A stretch of 31,252 nt of DNA from UBA9732 sp963599445 (lineage in GTDB: Bacteria; Spirochaetota; Spirochaetia; Sphaerochaetales; Sphaerochaetaceae), in assembly GCA_963599445.1 (NCBI GenBank), contig CAVBWZ010000022.1, forward strand, positions 1-31,252, in the 5' to 3' direction. This document shows, one piece after another, positions 7,685 through 15,015 of the stretch. The number at the start of each line of letters is the position of its first letter. The first letter of the stretch is position 1. The notes below the pieces were generated by a model. That model did no database searches. It saw only the letters and a program-made list of their open reading frames with translations, and was not told the origin of the DNA. Made by a program: the position numbers and the translations under genes.

Positions 7685-8793
7685 TCACATTATAATCGTA
7701 AATTCCTCGACATCATAGAAGGATTTATAGAATGACTCATACTTGTAGCGATTGCCAACTGCATAATAGATTTTGACTTTCACAGGAGGTTTTTGCTCAT
7801 CATCCAATGAAAGACTCCAGGTCATGCCATGTTCATCGTGGACATTGTCTACATCTGTCAAAGACTCACAGCAGGAAGTATCAATGCTTATCTCATAGTT
7901 GAAGGTCTCATCGTTTGGTTTGACATGGATCTTCAGGTGGAGGTCTTCCATACCAAAGACCTCCTTTGAGTCGTAGACTTCTCCGTATCCCGAGACATAG
8001 AACGACAGCTTCCCTACGGTTCCTTCATATGTGGTTTTGTCTTCAAGGTCCGTGAAGGGTTTCCATCCATTTTTCTCTATGGCAGCAAGAAAGTCTGCAT
8101 TGCGGTCAATGAATGGATCCAAATCCAATGCAAAGGCATACGTCGTACCGTCAATATCCAGAGTCAAGACATTGACTGTCTCTGGTCCAAAATAAGAATA
8201 ATCGACCGTCATATCAGCCCTAGTCCCTTTGGTTATGAAAAGGGTTCCAAGGACATGCTGTATAGCGGAGAGGTTTTTCATATTGCTTAGCACATACTCG
8301 ATTTCGCTTATATTCTCGCCTTTGTAAAGACCGGACTTAGAACCTCCTTCGCCAGAATCATTGTTTGGGTTCACAGGTTTCAGAAGTTCTTTTTCGACGA
8401 TTAGGGCTTCCTGGTGGTTGGATACACCCCAGTAGAAACCACTTGAGATCCAGGTTATACACTGGAATTCAAAATCGGCCTCAGGTGTCATCTTCTGGTA
8501 ATAGGCAGCCTTTAGCCCAATATCGTTTGTAATTGGAGTCTCAAGGTCGAATACCTTGCCATCGCTGGTTCTCCATTCCATGAAGGGCATACCATTTTCG
8601 TTGTATTCAATAGAAGGAGCCTTCGCCTTATGCCCATTTTCGACAAGGACATTGACTATTTCATTCCCCCCCCATCATTTAGATCGAACGAAACCACATG
8701 GCTTCCTTCGAAAGGATTTCCATTGCACCCGACAAGGAACACTGAAACGAACATCAATAGCAGAAACAGAACACCAGAAGTCTTTTTCATCAT
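7685..8793 (-). pseudogene. Lipoprotein with InlB B-repeat, frameshifted in a poly-G tract (probably phase-variable)
   Basis: Two minus-strand frames together make one protein of about 369 residues. The 5' frame starts at ATG 8793 (GGAG 7 nt upstream) and encodes a lipoprotein signal peptide ending in the lipobox LVGC. It continues SFDLNDGGG and then reaches a stop at 8656-8658. The second frame resumes at once with NEIVNVLVENG and GMPFMEWRTSDGKVFDL, then ITNDIGLKAAY, completing a Listeria-Bacteroides repeat. The switch falls in eight G (8666-8673 on the plus strand as C). Nine or six G would restore the frame. The remaining 240 residues match no family I recognise. A surface-exposed lipoprotein switched by slipped-strand mispairing is the best reading. 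A true pseudogene or a homopolymer error in the assembly are alternatives. Confidence 0.8.
8666..8673 (-). repeat. Poly-G tract (8 G on the coding strand) at the frameshift
   Basis: Eight consecutive C on the plus strand lie inside the lipoprotein coding region, 40 codons after its start. The present length puts the gene out of frame; one added G or two lost G would put it in frame. Confidence 0.9.
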
Positions 8794-8825
8794 CATTTTT
8801 CTCCAAGGAATACAAAGAACAGCGC

Positions 8826-8854
8826 AGAATACAGGTTTTGAAAACACCTGTCAA
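8826..8854 (-). promoter_or_regulatory. Promoter of the lipoprotein gene with an operator-like repeat in its spacer
   Basis: On the minus strand, a consensus TTGACA (8854-8849), a 17-bp spacer and TATTCT (8831-8826). The start would be near 8819, 26 nt before the ATG. The inverted repeat ACAGGT-N9-ACCTGT (8831-8851) fills the spacer and touches both promoter boxes, a position suited to a repressor. Confidence 0.6.
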
Positions 8855-8862
8855 TCTTTTTA

Positions 8863-8925
8863 AACGTTGGCACCTTTGCGACCTTTTGAACCATTGCAAC
8901 CTTCGCAACCTTTTGAACCGTTGGA
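8863..8925. repeat. Degenerate 9-bp tandem repeat, 7 units
   Basis: On the plus strand, successive 9-mers are aacgttggc, acctttgcg, accttttga, accattgca, accttcgca, accttttga and accgttgga. The phase is unbroken over 63 bp. The array sits just upstream of the -35 box of the lipoprotein promoter. Confidence 0.75.
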
Positions 8926-8976
8926 ACAAATCGCCAACAGATTTCGTCTCATGAATTCAAAAACTCAAATGAGGTA

Positions 8977-9005
8977 TTTACAGAAAAGACCAAATCAGTT
9001 ACATT
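8977..9005 (+). promoter_or_regulatory. Promoter of tRNA-Thr
   Basis: TTTACA (8977-8982), a 17-bp spacer and TACATT (9000-9005). The start would be near 9012, 5 nt before the mature tRNA. Confidence 0.55.
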
Positions 9006-9016
9006 ACCTCTGCAAC

Positions 9017-9088
9017 GCCAAAGTAGCTCAGGGGTAGAGCAGCTCACTCGTAATGAGCAGGTCAAGGGTTCAATTCCCTTCTTTGGCT
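9017..9088 (+). tRNA. tRNA-Thr (anticodon CGT)
   Basis: This is a 72-nt cloverleaf. The acceptor stem GCCAAAG pairs with CTTTGGC, with discriminator T. The D arm is AGCTCAGGGGTAGAGC. The anticodon stem-loop GCTCA-CTCGTAA-TGAGC gives CGU (codon ACG). The T arm is AAGGG-TTCAATT-CCCTT. CCA is not encoded. Seven T follow at 9090-9096 and can act with the tRNA stem as a terminator. Confidence 0.94.
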
Positions 9089-9213
9089 GTTTTTTTGTAT
9101 TCACAGCCTTTTTCGTTTACCGAATGAACCAATAACCAATCCTTATGGCAACAAATCCATCATAACTTTTGCCAATTTGCAACAAAAGTGTTTATAGGCT
9201 ATGGTCTAGTGCT

Positions 9214-10287
9214 ATGGACGTAAGGATAAGACTCAAGGACACACATGATTTGTATACCACTCCCCTGCTTCAACAGACAGCCTATTGGTCTTCCGTAAAG
9301 GCTGGGTTGGGCTTCACCCCGTTGGCATTCGACCTTGAGGTCAGGGAAAAGGACATAAGACCAAGTGCAAGATCCAGTGCAAAGCTCGTGGACGATGTCC
9401 TCATACTTACAAAGCAACTCAATGACGAAGAAAGAATTGCATACGCACCATACGGACCCCTTCTCAATCCTGACGAAGAACTCCAAGGTGCATTCATAGA
9501 AGCGCTTTCGGAGGAACTCAGGCGAGTGCTGCCAAAGGACACGATCCTGATAAGGTACGACCTTCCCTGGCTTAAGAGAGAAGACGATGGAGTCAGTCCT
9601 GAATCCGAGGAACTGCGTCTCAACTGGGGAACGCTCACACACAACATAAGGGCGGCCTACACTGACATGCTTCCTGCGGACACATGTTTCATAGACCTGG
9701 ACAAGCAGGAAGAGGACATAATCGCCAACATGAAAAGCAAGACACGCTACAACATTCGTCTTGCAGAGCGCAAAGGCGTTGTCGTAAGGGAGGGCGAGAA
9801 AAAGGACGTTCCAATCTTCGTTGACCTCTACAGAGAGACAGCGAAACGAAATAGAATAAAGGAGCACGACAGCGCCTACTTCACTACGCTATTCGACCCT
9901 AAAGAGGACGATGCAACCGTGAAGCTCCTCATAGCTGAGAAGGAAGGAACTCCCCTTTCAGCCCTGTTCCTTTCCCTATCCGATGACAGAGCAAGCTACC
10001 TCTATGGAGCCTCAAGTTCCACAGGACGGGAGAACATGTCCACCTACGCCCTCCAGAAAAATGCAATGCTTCTTGCAAAATCAATGGGAGCAAGGGAATA
10101 CGACCTCTTTGGAGTCGCACCAAAGGGCGAAGAGAACCATCCCCTATCAGGTCTTTCACAATTCAAGTTCGGCTTTGGAGGCAAGCGCATAAAGCGCATG
10201 GGTTGCTGGGACTATCCCCTGGACCTAAAACGCGCCGAGGCCTTCTTCGCAGAAGAACGCAAGTGGCAAGGCTACCATCTCAAATGA
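9214..10287 (+). CDS. FemAB/FemX-family peptidoglycan aminoacyltransferase
   Basis: The protein has 357 residues from ATG 9214; a TTG at 9169 in the same frame would add 15 unlikely residues. The twin GNAT-like fold of the Fem family is recognisable. Signs are the N-terminal LLQQTAYWSSVK, the mid-domain DTCFIDLDKQEEDIIANMKS with KTRYNIRLAERKGV, and the C-terminal signature YDLFGVAPKG...HPLSGLSQFKFGFGG. Fem proteins use aminoacyl-tRNA to add residues to the lipid II or muropeptide stem. The substrate amino acid cannot be read from sequence. No Shine-Dalgarno is evident. Weak promoter candidates lie at 9169-9198 and 9177-9205. The gene is monocistronic and convergent with ppdK. Confidence 0.85.
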   Translation: MDVRIRLKDTHDLYTTPLLQQTAYWSSVKAGLGFTPLAFDLEVREKDIRPSARSSAKLVDDVLILTKQLNDEERIAYAPYGPLLNPDEELQGAFIEALSEELRRVLPKDTILIRYDLPWLKREDDGVSPESEELRLNWGTLTHNIRAAYTDMLPADTCFIDLDKQEEDIIANMKSKTRYNIRLAERKGVVVREGEKKDVPIFVDLYRETAKRNRIKEHDSAYFTTLFDPKEDDATVKLLIAEKEGTPLSALFLSLSDDRASYLYGASSSTGRENMSTYALQKNAMLLAKSMGAREYDLFGVAPKGEENHPLSGLSQFKFGFGGKRIKRMGCWDYPLDLKRAEAFFAEERKWQGYHLK

Positions 10288-10353
10288 AGAGAACTTCCAC
10301 GTCCAAAAGTAGAGACTACAGAAACAACTTCGGTAATTTGCAAAAAACACTTC

Positions 10354-10399
10354 GCCTAATTGGGAAAAGTGTAGAATTCTACACTTTTCGGGATTAGGC
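10354..10399. repeat. 46-bp near-perfect palindrome
   Basis: The core 10364-10389 is a perfect 26-bp palindrome centred on GTGTAGAATTCTACAC. It is flanked by a further 7-bp inverted pair, GCCTAAT (10354-10360) and ATTAGGC (10393-10399), with three poorly paired positions on each side between core and flank. No T run follows on either strand, so it is not an ordinary terminator. It lies between the converging femX-like and ppdK genes. Confidence 0.85.
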
Positions 10400-10422
10400 C
10401 ACATCACAACTCATTCATAAAC

Positions 10423-10456
10423 AAAAAGGCTGCATAGCAATTCACTATGCAGCCTT
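10423..10456 (-). terminator. Rho-independent terminator of ppdK
   Basis: On the minus strand, the 12-bp perfect stem AAGGCTGCATAG / CTATGCAGCCTT with a 7-nt loop is followed by five T, 23 nt after the ppdK stop. Confidence 0.88.
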
Positions 10457-10478
10457 GAAATAACTCAGCTGAAGAAGC

Positions 10479-13175
10479 TTAGTTTATGGCAGCCTGTGCA
10501 GCGGCAAGGCGTGCAATCGGCACTCTGTAAGGTGAGCAGGAGACGTAGTTGAGGCCAACCTTCTGGCAGAAGGCGATGGTCTTTGGATCTCCACCATGCT
10601 CGCCGCAGATACCAAGACGAATGTCCGGTCTCACGGAGCGGCCAAGCTTTGCAGCATGGTTCATGAGCTTTCCAACACCGTCCACGTCGATCGTTGCAAA
10701 CGGATCGTACTCGTAGAACTGCTTGTCGGCATCGTGGACGTAGTGGCCGAGGAACGATGCAGCATCGTCTCTTGAGAAGCCACAGGTCATCTGTGTGAGG
10801 TCGTTCGTACCAAAGCTGAAGAACTCGGCGGACTGGGCGATCTCGTCAGCTGTGACGGCGGCTCTTGGAACCTCGATCATCGTACCAATCTCGTACTTGA
10901 CCTCAGTACCCTGCTCCTCGAAGATCTGCTTGATGACAGTCTCGGCGTGCTCCTTGCAGAACTCGAACTCCTTGTGGTTGCCAACGAGAGGGATCATGAT
11001 CTCAGGATAGACCTCGATGCCCTTCTTCTTCACGTTGATTGCAGCCTCTATGATTGCACGTACCTGCATCTCAAGGATCTCAGGGTATATGATTGCAAGA
11101 CGACAGCCGCGGAAACCGAGCATTGGGTTGAACTCATGCAGTGATGCAGCCTTCCTTGCGACCTCCTCAGGGGAGATGCCAAGGGCAAGAGCCATCTCGT
11201 GTCTTGTCGTGGAGTCGTTTGGCAGGAACTCGTGGAGTGGAGGATCGAGCAGTCTGATGTTTGCAGGAAGTCCGTGGAGCTCCGTGAACATGGCCTCGAA
11301 GTCGCCTCTCTGCATTGGAAGAAGCTCTGCAAGGGCAGCCTTCCTCTCAATGAGGTTGTTTGCAAGGATCATCTTTCTCATGGAGACGATTCTCGAGCCG
11401 CCGAAGAACATGTGCTCCGTTCTGCAAAGGCCTATTCCCTCGGCACCGAGCATGACTGCCATGTGGGTGTCCGCTGGGGTATCGGCATTGGTCCTTACGC
11501 CCATCGTCTTGATGTCGTCGACATAGCTCATGAACTTCTTGTAGTTCTGGAAAAGGGTCGAATCCTCCTCCTTCATGCTGCCGTTGAGGACCTGTACGAT
11601 TTCGGAAGGTCTTACCTGGATCTTTGCATTGTAGACGTAGCCGCTGAAACCGTCGATCGAAATGAAGTCGCCTTCCTTGATCGTCTGGCCGTTGACATCG
11701 AACGTCTTTGCAGCGAAGTTGACGACGATCTCACCTGCACCGGAGACGCATGGGCAACCCATACCACGGGCGACGACTGCAGCATGGCTTGTCATACCAC
11801 CACGGCATGTCACGACACCCTTGGAGACCGCCATTCCGCCAATGTCTTCAGGGGAGGTCTCGGTTCTGACTAGGATGACCTCCTTGCCCTGCTTTGCCCA
11901 TTCCTCTGCATCCTCTGCAGTGAACACGACCTGTCCGCACGCTCCGCCTGGGGATGCATTGAGACCGATGGTAATGGGCTTGATGCCGGACTTCTTTATC
12001 TCGTTCTGGTCAAGGATAGGAGCGAAAAGCTTGTTGAACTCACCGGCTGGAACACGGGACACAGCCGTCCTCTTGTCGATGAGGCCTTCCTCGACCATCT
12101 CCACCTGTGAGCGGAGCCAGCTGAAGATCGTTCTCTTTCCGCTTCTTGTCTGAAGCATGTAGAGCTTGCCTTCCTGGATCGTGAACTCCATATCCTGCAT
12201 GTCGTGGTAGTGCTTCTCAAGGGTCTTTCTGATCTCGCAGAGCTGGTCGTAGACCTTTGGATTGACCTTGCAGAGGGTATCGATGGACTGAGGTGTCCTG
12301 ATACCTGCAACGACGTCCTCACCCTGTGCGTTCATGAGATACTCGCCGTAGAAGTGGTTGTCACCAGTGGATGGGTCACGTGTGAACGCAACACCTGTTC
12401 CAGAGGTCTCACCCATGTTTCCAAAGACCATGCTCTGGACGTTGACGGCGGTTCCAAGAAGACCGCGGATATCGTTCATCTGTCTGTACTTGATGGCTCT
12501 GTCGTTGTTCCATGAACCAAAGACCGCGTTGATGGCCTTGAAGAGCTGGTCATAAGGATCGGTTGGGAAATCCTCGCCTGTATGGCGTTTGTAGATTCTC
12601 TTGTATCTCTTCACCAGCGAAATGAGGTTCTCTGTGTTAAGCTCGTAGTCGTAGACCTTCCCCTCTTCGTCCTTGACGTCCTGGATGGCTTCCTCGAACT
12701 TTGAGTGTGGAACGCCCATGACGACATCACCGAACATCTGGATGAAACGTCTGTAGCTGTCCCATGCGAACCTGTCGTTGCCGGTCTTCTTGGCCAATGC
12801 CGCAACCGTGTCAGGGTTGAGACCAAGGTTAAGGACCGTATCCATCATGCCAGGCATGGACTGTGCGGCTCCGCTTCTTACGGAAACGAGAAGTGGATTC
12901 TCCGCATCGCCAAGCTTGGCGTTCATTGTCTTTTCAAGCTGTTTGAGATTAAGGAGGACCTCTTCCTTCATGCCTGCAGGATACTCACCGTTGTGGGCGG
13001 AGAAATATGCACAGGCTTCCGTGCTGATCGTGAATCCAGGAGGAACGGGAAGGCCAATGCTTGTCATCTCTGCAAGGTTGGCGCCCTTTCCGCCAAGAAG
13101 GTCCTTCATGCTGGCAGTACCTTCTGCTACACCGTTACCAAAAAAGTAAACGTACTTTGTAATCTTCTTTGCCAT
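10479..13175 (-). CDS. ppdK: Pyruvate, phosphate dikinase
   Basis: PPDK interconverts ATP + Pi + pyruvate and AMP + PPi + PEP. In anaerobes it often works as a PPi-saving pyruvate-forming glycolytic step. The 898-residue length is standard. The ATP-grasp domain is at the N-terminus (VSVRSGAAQSMPGMMDT near residues 98-114). The swivelling domain has the phospho-His464 in GGMTSHAAVVARGMG. The C-terminal TIM barrel has GLCRTEHMFF, SFGTNDLTQMTCGFSRDD and the catalytic Cys in GICGEHGGDP. AAGGA lies 6-7 nt before the ATG. The gene has its own terminator and lies behind the sigma-factor gene, separated from it by a terminator. Confidence 0.98.
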   Translation of the reverse strand: MAKKITKYVYFFGNGVAEGTASMKDLLGGKGANLAEMTSIGLPVPPGFTISTEACAYFSAHNGEYPAGMKEEVLLNLKQLEKTMNAKLGDAENPLLVSVRSGAAQSMPGMMDTVLNLGLNPDTVAALAKKTGNDRFAWDSYRRFIQMFGDVVMGVPHSKFEEAIQDVKDEEGKVYDYELNTENLISLVKRYKRIYKRHTGEDFPTDPYDQLFKAINAVFGSWNNDRAIKYRQMNDIRGLLGTAVNVQSMVFGNMGETSGTGVAFTRDPSTGDNHFYGEYLMNAQGEDVVAGIRTPQSIDTLCKVNPKVYDQLCEIRKTLEKHYHDMQDMEFTIQEGKLYMLQTRSGKRTIFSWLRSQVEMVEEGLIDKRTAVSRVPAGEFNKLFAPILDQNEIKKSGIKPITIGLNASPGGACGQVVFTAEDAEEWAKQGKEVILVRTETSPEDIGGMAVSKGVVTCRGGMTSHAAVVARGMGCPCVSGAGEIVVNFAAKTFDVNGQTIKEGDFISIDGFSGYVYNAKIQVRPSEIVQVLNGSMKEEDSTLFQNYKKFMSYVDDIKTMGVRTNADTPADTHMAVMLGAEGIGLCRTEHMFFGGSRIVSMRKMILANNLIERKAALAELLPMQRGDFEAMFTELHGLPANIRLLDPPLHEFLPNDSTTRHEMALALGISPEEVARKAASLHEFNPMLGFRGCRLAIIYPEILEMQVRAIIEAAINVKKKGIEVYPEIMIPLVGNHKEFEFCKEHAETVIKQIFEEQGTEVKYEIGTMIEVPRAAVTADEIAQSAEFFSFGTNDLTQMTCGFSRDDAASFLGHYVHDADKQFYEYDPFATIDVDGVGKLMNHAAKLGRSVRPDIRLGICGEHGGDPKTIAFCQKVGLNYVSCSPYRVPIARLAAAQAAIN

Positions 13176-13213
13176 TTTTTTCCTTCGTAAGAATTATTTT
13201 GGTTACCTTGAGG

Positions 13214-13242
13214 ATTTTCTACAAATCCAGTGCAATTGTCAA
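13214..13242 (-). promoter_or_regulatory. Candidate ppdK promoter
   Basis: On the minus strand, a consensus TTGACA (13242-13237), a 17-bp spacer and GAAAAT (13219-13214). The -35 is perfect and the -10 is weak (4/6). It leaves a leader of about 32 nt before the ATG at 13175. Confidence 0.45.
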
Positions 13243-13335
13243 CCTCAATGTTATAATAACCACACAATAACAGGTTGTATTGAAAGGAAAAGAATCCAAA
13301 AACTGAATATTGAGGAAAACATAAATTTTTTCCAC

Positions 13336-13373
13336 AAAAAAAGAGCCTACCGCATTTGCAATAGGCTCTTTTT
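13336..13373 (-). terminator. Terminator between the sigma-factor gene and ppdK
   Basis: The stem GAGCCTA / TAGGCTC is extended by A/T runs on both sides, with a 12-nt loop. Seven T follow on the minus strand. The A/T symmetry would also let it act on the plus strand. It lies 30 nt after the sigma-factor stop. Confidence 0.85.
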
Positions 13374-13402
13374 GCGAAAACCGCAAAACCATCGTACCAT
13401 AT

Positions 13403-14257
13403 TCAAGCTATATACGCCTTCAGATCCTGGACGGTGCCGTCCTCAGCAAGCTGTCCAAGCACCTTCTTCTCTATTTGTCTTATCCGTTCCTTAGTCAGAT
13501 TGTAGAGCTCACCTACTTCCTTGAGGCTCATTGGCTTCTTGCCTTCGAGGCCGAACCTGAGGGCTATGATGCCTCTCTCCCTTTCTGGAAGCGTATCGAG
13601 GATTCTCTTGACGGACTCCTTGAGGGCTTCGTCCATGACGACCTCGTCAGGCTTCTGGAGATCGGACTCAATGAAGTCTCCAAACGATGAGTCTTCCTCA
13701 GCTCCAACAGGGGCATCGAGGCTTGATACCTCACGGGACATCTGCATGACTTCAAGAACCTGCTCCTTGGTCATTCCGCATTCAGCGGCTATATCCTCTA
13801 TACTTGCATCGTTGTAGCCGTTCTCTTCAAGGTTCGTCTTGGCCTGAAGGATCTGAACCAAGTCGGCGGACCTGTTCATTGGAAGCCTTATCATCCTGGA
13901 CTTCTCGCCAATGGCCTTGAGGATGGACTGTCTTATCCACCACACTGCATAGCTTATGAAGTGGTAGCCCTTCTCCGGTTCGAACTTGTCCATTGCCGTA
14001 AGAAGACCAATGTTGCCTTCGCTTATGAGGTCTGAAAGAGGAAGGCCTCTGTTCTGGTACTGCTTTGCAATGCTCACCACGAATCTGAGGTTCGCTTCCA
14101 CAAGTCTGTTGCGTGCATAGGAATCGCCTTTCTTCGCCATTACCGCAAGCCTGTACTCCTCATCACGGTCCAAAAGAGGTATCTTCTCTATCTCCTTGAG
14201 ATAAAGGCTGAGCGATGTGTTTTCGTTTGGATGCTTGTTTGTATTGGTCATTGTCAT
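13403..14257 (-). CDS. RpoD-family sigma-70 factor lacking region 1.1
   Basis: The protein has 284 residues from ATG 14257, chosen because AGGAG lies 8 nt upstream; the frame extends upstream but without a ribosome site. Region 1.2 starts at about residue 14 (SLSLYLKEIEKIPLL). Regions 2.1-2.4 cover residues 52-122 (LRFVVSIAKQYQNRG, then FISYAVWWIRQSI). Region 3 spans roughly 125-200, and region 4.2 at 244-270 carries the helix-turn-helix SLKEVGELYNLTKERIRQIE. The acidic region 1.1 of large primary sigmas is missing, so this is a group 2 (RpoS-like) factor or a short primary sigma of the kind seen in Bacteroidetes. A consensus sigma-54 promoter precedes it, which favours a regulated group 2 role (inference). 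Confidence 0.9.
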   Translation of the reverse strand: MTMTNTNKHPNENTSLSLYLKEIEKIPLLDRDEEYRLAVMAKKGDSYARNRLVEANLRFVVSIAKQYQNRGLPLSDLISEGNIGLLTAMDKFEPEKGYHFISYAVWWIRQSILKAIGEKSRMIRLPMNRSADLVQILQAKTNLEENGYNDASIEDIAAECGMTKEQVLEVMQMSREVSSLDAPVGAEEDSSFGDFIESDLQKPDEVVMDEALKESVKRILDTLPERERGIIALRFGLEGKKPMSLKEVGELYNLTKERIRQIEKKVLGQLAEDGTVQDLKAYIA

Positions 14258-14284
14258 CTTGGCATCTCCTACGCCAACATTACT

Positions 14285-14300
14285 AGCAAAAACCGTGCCA
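14285..14300 (-). promoter_or_regulatory. Sigma-54 (-24/-12) promoter of the sigma-70-family gene
   Basis: On the minus strand, TGGCAC-GGTTT-TTGCT (14300-14285) fits the consensus YTGGCACGRNNNTTGCW at every defined position, including the T before it and the G after CAC. The predicted start at about 14274 leaves a 17-nt leader that just accommodates AGGAG (14270-14266) and the ATG at 14257. Confidence 0.78.
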
Positions 14301-14421
14301 AGCCACACCAAAGACCAACACCGCAAAAAATCAACAAACTCAATTCATTTACATACAAACAAATAAGACCAAAACCCTAAGACATCCCGCAAATGTATCA
14401 AAAGCACACACAAAACGAATG

Positions 14422-14444
14422 GGTGTGTCATAAAAACACACCCA
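14422..14444 (-). terminator. Hairpin after the 145-residue unknown gene
   Basis: A perfect 8-bp stem GGGTGTGT / ACACACCC with a 7-nt loop, 24 nt after the stop of the minus-strand gene at 14468. It is followed by a T-rich but not pure run. It is a weak terminator, or a structure in the region upstream of the sigma-54 promoter. Confidence 0.45.
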
Positions 14445-14467
14445 CAGGGAAATCGGTCTAAATTGTG

Positions 14468-14905
14468 TTATTTTGACCCACACAGCCCATACAAGAGGGC
14501 ATCGTTGTCGGAATCTGATGAAATCGAAGTCTCGAAGTCCAAAGGGAAATCCACCCTAATGGTTCTGAACCACTGGTCCTGGTTCTCGATTGGGCCGAAC
14601 GGGGTGCTGTCCATATAGGAACGCACGTCCTCCCACACGTCCCTGATCAGGTCGTGAACCATATCACCCTCAGGAGGAGAGACCTCAAGGTTCTTCTTCC
14701 CAAGGAGATACATGCTCATCTGTATTTCGTAGAAACGAACCCAGCGGGGATCGTCGTCGGAATCACCTGAACGTACCAGGAAACTGTCGCATAGCGCATA
14801 GAGTGCGGACCTTACAAGGGACATGCGCCGTAGCACCAACGCCCTCCTGCAATCCTCTTTCCGCACCTCCAATTCCTTGCTCGTACAGCCTGTACGTCCC
14901 AACAT
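14468..14905 (-). CDS. Hypothetical protein, 145 residues
   Basis: No family is recognised. The start at 14905 is supported by AGGAG 6 nt upstream; an in-frame TTG 8 codons earlier is less likely. The protein looks soluble and mostly helical, with a charged N-terminal third (SKELEVRKEDCRRAL), a middle with WVRFYEIQMSMYLLGKK, and an acidic tail (SSDSDNDALLYG). It has no signal peptide and no membrane segment. A promoter at 14935-14963 and a hairpin behind it suggest a monocistronic unit, divergent from the acyltransferase gene. Confidence 0.65.
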   Translation of the reverse strand: MLGRTGCTSKELEVRKEDCRRALVLRRMSLVRSALYALCDSFLVRSGDSDDDPRWVRFYEIQMSMYLLGKKNLEVSPPEGDMVHDLIRDVWEDVRSYMDSTPFGPIENQDQWFRTIRVDFPLDFETSISSDSDNDALLYGLCGSK

Positions 14906-14934
14906 TTCGTGCTCCTTCCTACCTTTCAAGGCAA

Positions 14935-14963
14935 AAGATAGCTACGCAAATGCAAATCGTAAA
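14935..14963 (-). promoter_or_regulatory. Candidate promoter of the 145-residue gene
   Basis: On the minus strand, TTTACG (14963-14958), a 17-bp spacer and TATCTT (14940-14935). The leader before the ATG at 14905 would be about 22 nt and contains the AGGAG. Confidence 0.45.
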
Positions 14964-14979
14964 CAAAATAGTTAAAAAA

Positions 14980-15009
14980 AAGACAAAAAAAACCGCAATA
15001 TGCTAAGAT
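14980..15009 (+). promoter_or_regulatory. Extended -10 promoter of the acyltransferase gene
   Basis: AAGACA (14980-14985), an 18-bp A-rich spacer and an extended -10 TGC-TAAGAT (15001-15009). Only 6 nt separate the -10 from the ATG at 15016, so the transcript should begin at or next to the start codon. Confidence 0.5.
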
Positions 15010-15015
15010 ACGGTT

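Noticed and set aside
8556..8954. Plus-strand open frame over the lipoprotein 5' region and 9-bp array
   Set aside because: It is antisense to the signal peptide and InlB repeat, which are clear on the minus strand. Its length comes from the frame-neutral 9-bp repeats.
13250..13262. TTATAATAAC as a plus-strand or extra minus-strand -10 box
   Set aside because: No -35 at a suitable distance was found on either strand and no plus-strand gene follows.
13403..14326. Longer start for the sigma factor at 14326
   Set aside because: The extra residues do not resemble region 1.1 and cover the -24/-12 promoter. The ATG at 14257 has a proper ribosome site.
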